Shown here one piece after another: positions 59,034-62,135 of a DNA stretch of 62,135 nt; position 1 is the stretch's first letter; each line of letters opens with the position of its first letter. The notes beneath the pieces were generated by a model. That model did no database searches and was not told where the DNA came from. It saw nothing but the letters and a program-made list of their open reading frames with translations. This DNA is from a bacterium (lineage in GTDB: Bacteria; Zixibacteria; MSB-5A5; WJJR01): NCBI GenBank assembly GCA_021813505.1, contig JAKAKI010000029.1, positions 1 to 62,135 of the forward strand, written 5' to 3'. Both the position numbers and the translations under genes were made by a program.

Positions 59034-61886
59034 ATGGACAAGGAAGCGAGCTTGATGAGGAGGCCACATGGGTCAGGACGCGTTTTCGCATTGACTCTGG
59101 TGCTGATCATCGTGGCGGCTGCTTCGCTCAGTTACGAGCGCGCCGCCGGCGCCGATGCCAGTCGGGGACAGATCACAGGCACGGTTCTCGACGAAAAGAC
59201 CGGCGAGGCCATTGTGGGGGCCAGCATCGTGATTGAGGGAACCACAATCGGGGCTCCCAGCGATCTCGATGGACGCTACGCGATCAGAAACGCACCCCTT
59301 GGGATATGCACATTGGTGATCTCAAGTCTCGGCCACACGAGCAAGAGAATCACCGGAATCACCGTGGCGGCGGGCAGGGCGGTGGTGATCGATGTGGCGC
59401 TCCCGCCTCAGTCCATTGAATTGAAGCCAATTGAAGTGACTGTGGAGCGGGTGAAGGGTACGGAAGCATCACTTTTGGTCAAGCGCCGGACCTCTCTTAG
59501 TGTCACGGATGGCGTTTCCGCCGAGATGATCCGGAAAAGCGGAGACGCTAACGCCGGTGATGCGCTTCGCCGCGTGACCGGTGTTTCAGTGGTGGATGGC
59601 CGCAGCCTTGTGGTCAGAGGTATGGGGGGGCGCTATTCGAATGTCCGCCTGAATGGAGCGACCCTGCCCAGTCCGGAACCCGAACGCCGCGAGGTTCCGC
59701 TCGACTTGTTCCCGAGCGGCTTGCTGCAGGATATCGTGACCTCCAAGACCTACACCCCAGATCAACCTGGCAGCTTTTCGGGAGGCATGGTTGACCTCGC
59801 CACCAAAGAGTTTCCCAGCAAGTTGATCGTGAACTTCTCAACCTCCACATCATACGGCACGACCACGACGGGCAAAGAGCGCCTTGCGTCAGGGGGCGGC
59901 CAGAAGCAATTTCTGGGGCTCGACATGGGAGTCGACAACGGGGATCGCGGCGTCCCTGATGTCATTAAGAACAATGCCAACTGGGCGAGCGACTCAAGCA
60001 TACAGAGAGTAGCGGGACTGGCGCTGGCTGACCGGCGCTGGACACCCACGCGCGCAGGAACACCAGTCAATGGAGGCTACAGCCTCAACATCGGCGACAG
60101 ATTGAGCCTCGGAGGACAGCGGGAACTCGGCTTCGTGGCCTCATGGACCTACAATAATGGTTACCGCTCCACGAAAGAACGCTATACCGAATGGGACGGC
60201 TACGGTCCCAGCCTCGACTATCACATTGAGCGAGGCGTGCAGTCTGTTCTATGGGGCGGACTGCTCAGCTCCACTCTGAAGCTTTCCGATAACCACAAGC
60301 TATCGCTGGCGGGAATGTACAATCGGATTGGTGAGGATGAGGCGCGCTCCGCCACCGGGTTTGACGTGTACTCGGATCAAAACGTGGCCGAGACGCGGCT
60401 TCGGTTCTTAAGCCGCAGGATTTCTTCACTCCAGGTGTCGGGTGATCACAATCTCCCGGGGTTGGCGCACTCGATTATTCACTGGAGGGCGTCCACCGCG
60501 GCGGCCGGACGGAGTGAGCCGGGCAGCCGCTCGAATCTGTATTTCCTCAACACTGGTGAAACTCCCGAGGACACGCTGTATCGATGGTATCATACGGGCT
60601 ACTCAGGGGCCAGTATCTTCACGGATCTGAAAGACCACGACGCCCAGTTTGCCCTCGATTGGACCTTGCCGTTAGGAAGATCCAACGCGCGGCTGAAGCT
60701 CGGAACTTTCGCAGAGTCCAAGGACCGCGCCTTCGCCGCGAGCCGGTATCTGTTCGACAGCTACGGCCAGGCCCCGGCCAACGGGCTGGCGGAGAGCATC
60801 TTTGTGCCGGCGAACATCGGTTCCGGCAGGAATCAATTTCGTCTGGAGAACGGGACGTTCGCAGATGATCACTACGATGCCAACGAACACAACACGGCCG
60901 TCTATCTGATGTCCGATTTCCCTGTGTTCGGCCACTTCCGGTTCGTGGGTGGTGCCCGCTACGAGCATAACCTGCTGACGGTCAATTCGGCCGACCGCTC
61001 CTACCCGGCCACTGACCCCCGGTCAAAGGTCCGGATTCGTTCCAATCCCAAGGATTGGCTCCCGATGGCCAGTGTGATTTGGACTGTGTCCGAGCGTACG
61101 AATGTCAGGGGGGTTGTCAGCCGTACCATCGCCAGGCCGGAGTACCGCGAGCTCTCGCAATTCGCATTCCAGGATTACGCGCTCGGGCCACTCACCGTGG
61201 GGAATCCCAATCTGAAGACCACTTACATTATGAACTACGATCTGCGCTGGGAGATCTACCCGCAACCGGGGCAATTGCTGGCTGTGAGTGTCTTCTGGAA
61301 GACGTTCAAGGACCCAATCGAACGCGTGGTGTCTCTGGGCTCCTCCGGTTCCCGAAACACCTTCACATTTGAGAATTCGGCGGCGGCGTATGATCGCGGC
61401 ATTGAACTCGAGGGGCGTAAATCGCTGGATTTCCTTTCGAGCGCGCTTTCGGGTGTGACTCTTGGAGGAAACGTGACTTTCGTGAGCTCACACGTGAGGA
61501 TCGTTCAAGGTGGAGGAACTCTGGAACTCAACCGTCCGTTGCACGGCCAATCCCCGTACACGATCAACACAGTCCTCAGCTACACCTCCCAGCATGCGAC
61601 CACCGAGATCAGCGCTCTTTACAACGTCTTTGGCGACCGGCTGATCAGTGCCGGACGGTGGCCGACCGATCCGATGTATGAGAAATCGCGACATCAGCTT
61701 GACATGACGTTCGGGCAAAAGCTCTGGCAGGGTCTTTCGCTGAAAGCGACCGCCAAGAACCTGCTGGATGCCCGCTATCGCGTAACCCAAAAGCAACTTC
61801 TCGGCGATATGGCTGGCAAAGAAGGCGTGGTTCAGGAGTACAGGTACGGACTCACTTTCGGAGTTGGACTGACATACTCTTTCTAA
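59034..61886 (+). CDS. TonB-dependent receptor with carboxypeptidase-like N-domain
   Basis: A 950-residue outer membrane receptor. After a signal region (FALTLVLIIVAAASLSYERA) comes a carboxypeptidase-regulatory-like domain (GQITGTVLDEKTGEAIVGAS), then the plug (GDALRRVTGVSVVDGRSLVV, RGMGGRYSNVRLNG) and a beta-barrel ending in phenylalanine (GLTFGVGLTYSF), the export signal of barrel proteins. Such receptors import siderophores, B12, sugars or peptides using TonB; no TonB or substrate gene is near. AAAGGAGGG before ATG 59034 decides the start. A terminator follows. Confidence 0.93.
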   Translation: MDKEASLMRRPHGSGRVFALTLVLIIVAAASLSYERAAGADASRGQITGTVLDEKTGEAIVGASIVIEGTTIGAPSDLDGRYAIRNAPLGICTLVISSLGHTSKRITGITVAAGRAVVIDVALPPQSIELKPIEVTVERVKGTEASLLVKRRTSLSVTDGVSAEMIRKSGDANAGDALRRVTGVSVVDGRSLVVRGMGGRYSNVRLNGATLPSPEPERREVPLDLFPSGLLQDIVTSKTYTPDQPGSFSGGMVDLATKEFPSKLIVNFSTSTSYGTTTTGKERLASGGGQKQFLGLDMGVDNGDRGVPDVIKNNANWASDSSIQRVAGLALADRRWTPTRAGTPVNGGYSLNIGDRLSLGGQRELGFVASWTYNNGYRSTKERYTEWDGYGPSLDYHIERGVQSVLWGGLLSSTLKLSDNHKLSLAGMYNRIGEDEARSATGFDVYSDQNVAETRLRFLSRRISSLQVSGDHNLPGLAHSIIHWRASTAAAGRSEPGSRSNLYFLNTGETPEDTLYRWYHTGYSGASIFTDLKDHDAQFALDWTLPLGRSNARLKLGTFAESKDRAFAASRYLFDSYGQAPANGLAESIFVPANIGSGRNQFRLENGTFADDHYDANEHNTAVYLMSDFPVFGHFRFVGGARYEHNLLTVNSADRSYPATDPRSKVRIRSNPKDWLPMASVIWTVSERTNVRGVVSRTIARPEYRELSQFAFQDYALGPLTVGNPNLKTTYIMNYDLRWEIYPQPGQLLAVSVFWKTFKDPIERVVSLGSSGSRNTFTFENSAAAYDRGIELEGRKSLDFLSSALSGVTLGGNVTFVSSHVRIVQGGGTLELNRPLHGQSPYTINTVLSYTSQHATTEISALYNVFGDRLISAGRWPTDPMYEKSRHQLDMTFGQKLWQGLSLKATAKNLLDARYRVTQKQLLGDMAGKEGVVQEYRYGLTFGVGLTYSF

Positions 61887-61908
61887 ACAGCACTACATGG
61901 GCGTCAAC

Positions 61909-61940
61909 AGAGGGCCGGGCTGCCAAGTCCGGCCCTCTTT
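61909..61940 (+). terminator. terminator after the TonB-dependent receptor gene
   Basis: AGAGGGCCGG and CCGGCCCTCT form a perfect 10-bp stem with a 10-base loop, followed by a short T-run. Confidence 0.8.
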
Positions 61941-62000
61941 GTAGCTCACCGGGAGCGTGAGCGGTCAGGTCGGCCGGTATCCTGGGGCCAGTTGAAAAGG

Positions 62001-62135
62001 CCCGCTAACCCGGATATTTCACCAAAAAGGCTGGCGAAGCCTTTTAATCCTCTGATATTGAGTTTGTTGGAACCAAGAACAGAGGGGGCTTCGCCGTGAC
62101 GAAATGTAACCTGCCGACCGTGTCATTTCCAAGCT
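62001..62135 (+). mobile_element. left end of a probable IS1380-family element, cut by the window
   Basis: CCCGCTAACCCGGATATTTC resembles the terminal sequence of IS1380-type elements and is followed at the normal distance by a transposase-like start. The right part is beyond the window, so neither the end nor the target duplication can be checked. Confidence 0.5.
62096..62135 (+). CDS. start of a probable IS1380-family transposase (partial)
   Basis: Only 13 codons are in the window: GTG start, then TKCNLPTVSFPS. IS1380 transposases commonly begin with M/V-T-K-C and a short linker to a phenylalanine-proline. GAGGGGG precedes the GTG. With so few residues the call rests also on the upstream sequence. 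Confidence 0.5.
   Translation, partial: MTKCNLPTVSFPS

Noticed and set aside
1-62135. tRNA, rRNA, tmRNA, RNase P RNA or riboswitch genes
   Set aside because: I looked for cloverleaf and conserved core sequences in the gaps and saw none that I could support.

Overview
The window comes from a GC-rich Gram-negative bacterium. It encodes YidC, a TonB-dependent receptor, a lipoprotein and several signal-peptide proteins. No rRNA or tRNA is visible, so the lineage is uncertain. The mix of a GlmL-type ASKHA protein, NtrC-family control, a HybA/HybB-like redox operon, RAYT/REP elements and abundant interspersed palindromes would suit an uncultivated FCB-like lineage (for example Zixibacteria-like), but this is a weak inference.

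Layout. 0-4.4 kb, minus strand: a GlmL/MutL-family protein, an exported truncated haemoglobin, a decayed copy of the glmL 5' end, and a His-rich NicO/UreH-like transporter. 4.4-13.5 kb: a replication-origin-type operon (rpmH, rnpA, yidD, yidC, mnmE, mnmG, rsmG, parA, parB) with two parS sites. 13.7-18.7 kb: an A/T-richer four-gene operon (OLD-family nuclease, PD-(D/E)xK-like nuclease, unrecognised winged-helix-like protein, P-loop ATPase) that looks like an undescribed defence system. 18.7-22.8 kb: a repeat-rich stretch with a GIY-YIG gene, a relic of it, and a propeller-type lipoprotein.

22.8-30.1 kb: a redox and sensing module. It has two GcvH-like proteins lacking the lipoyl lysine, a four-cluster ferredoxin, a NrfD/HybB membrane subunit, a sensor kinase with haem-binding motifs, a sigma-54 activator and an archaemetzincin. 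30.1-31.1 kb: a RAYT transposase with a REP palindrome inside its coding sequence, plus a second truncated copy. 31.3-39 kb: exactly the seven membrane subunits of complex I (nuoA,H,J,K,L,M,N) without the peripheral arm. 39-42.2 kb: an IscU/NifU-like scaffold, NadA and a secreted GH5 glycosidase.

42.3-50.1 kb holds the most striking system: a complete type V-B-like CRISPR-Cas locus. It has a 1,397-residue Cas12b-like effector with the three RuvC motifs, a promoter and predicted tracrRNA with split anti-repeat, an array of 14 identical 36-bp repeats, a Cas4-Cas1 fusion and Cas2. 50.2-62.1 kb: a Ser/Thr kinase with TolB-like and TPR parts, a candidate oriC, dnaA, dnaN, two unrecognised proteins, a TonB-dependent receptor and the start of an IS1380-like element cut by the window end. 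The usual rpmH-dnaA neighbourhood is thus split by about 49 kb carrying the CRISPR locus, the putative defence operon, the redox module and the Nuo membrane arm. Several interspersed palindromes sit in frame inside genes (yidD, mnmE, RAYT).
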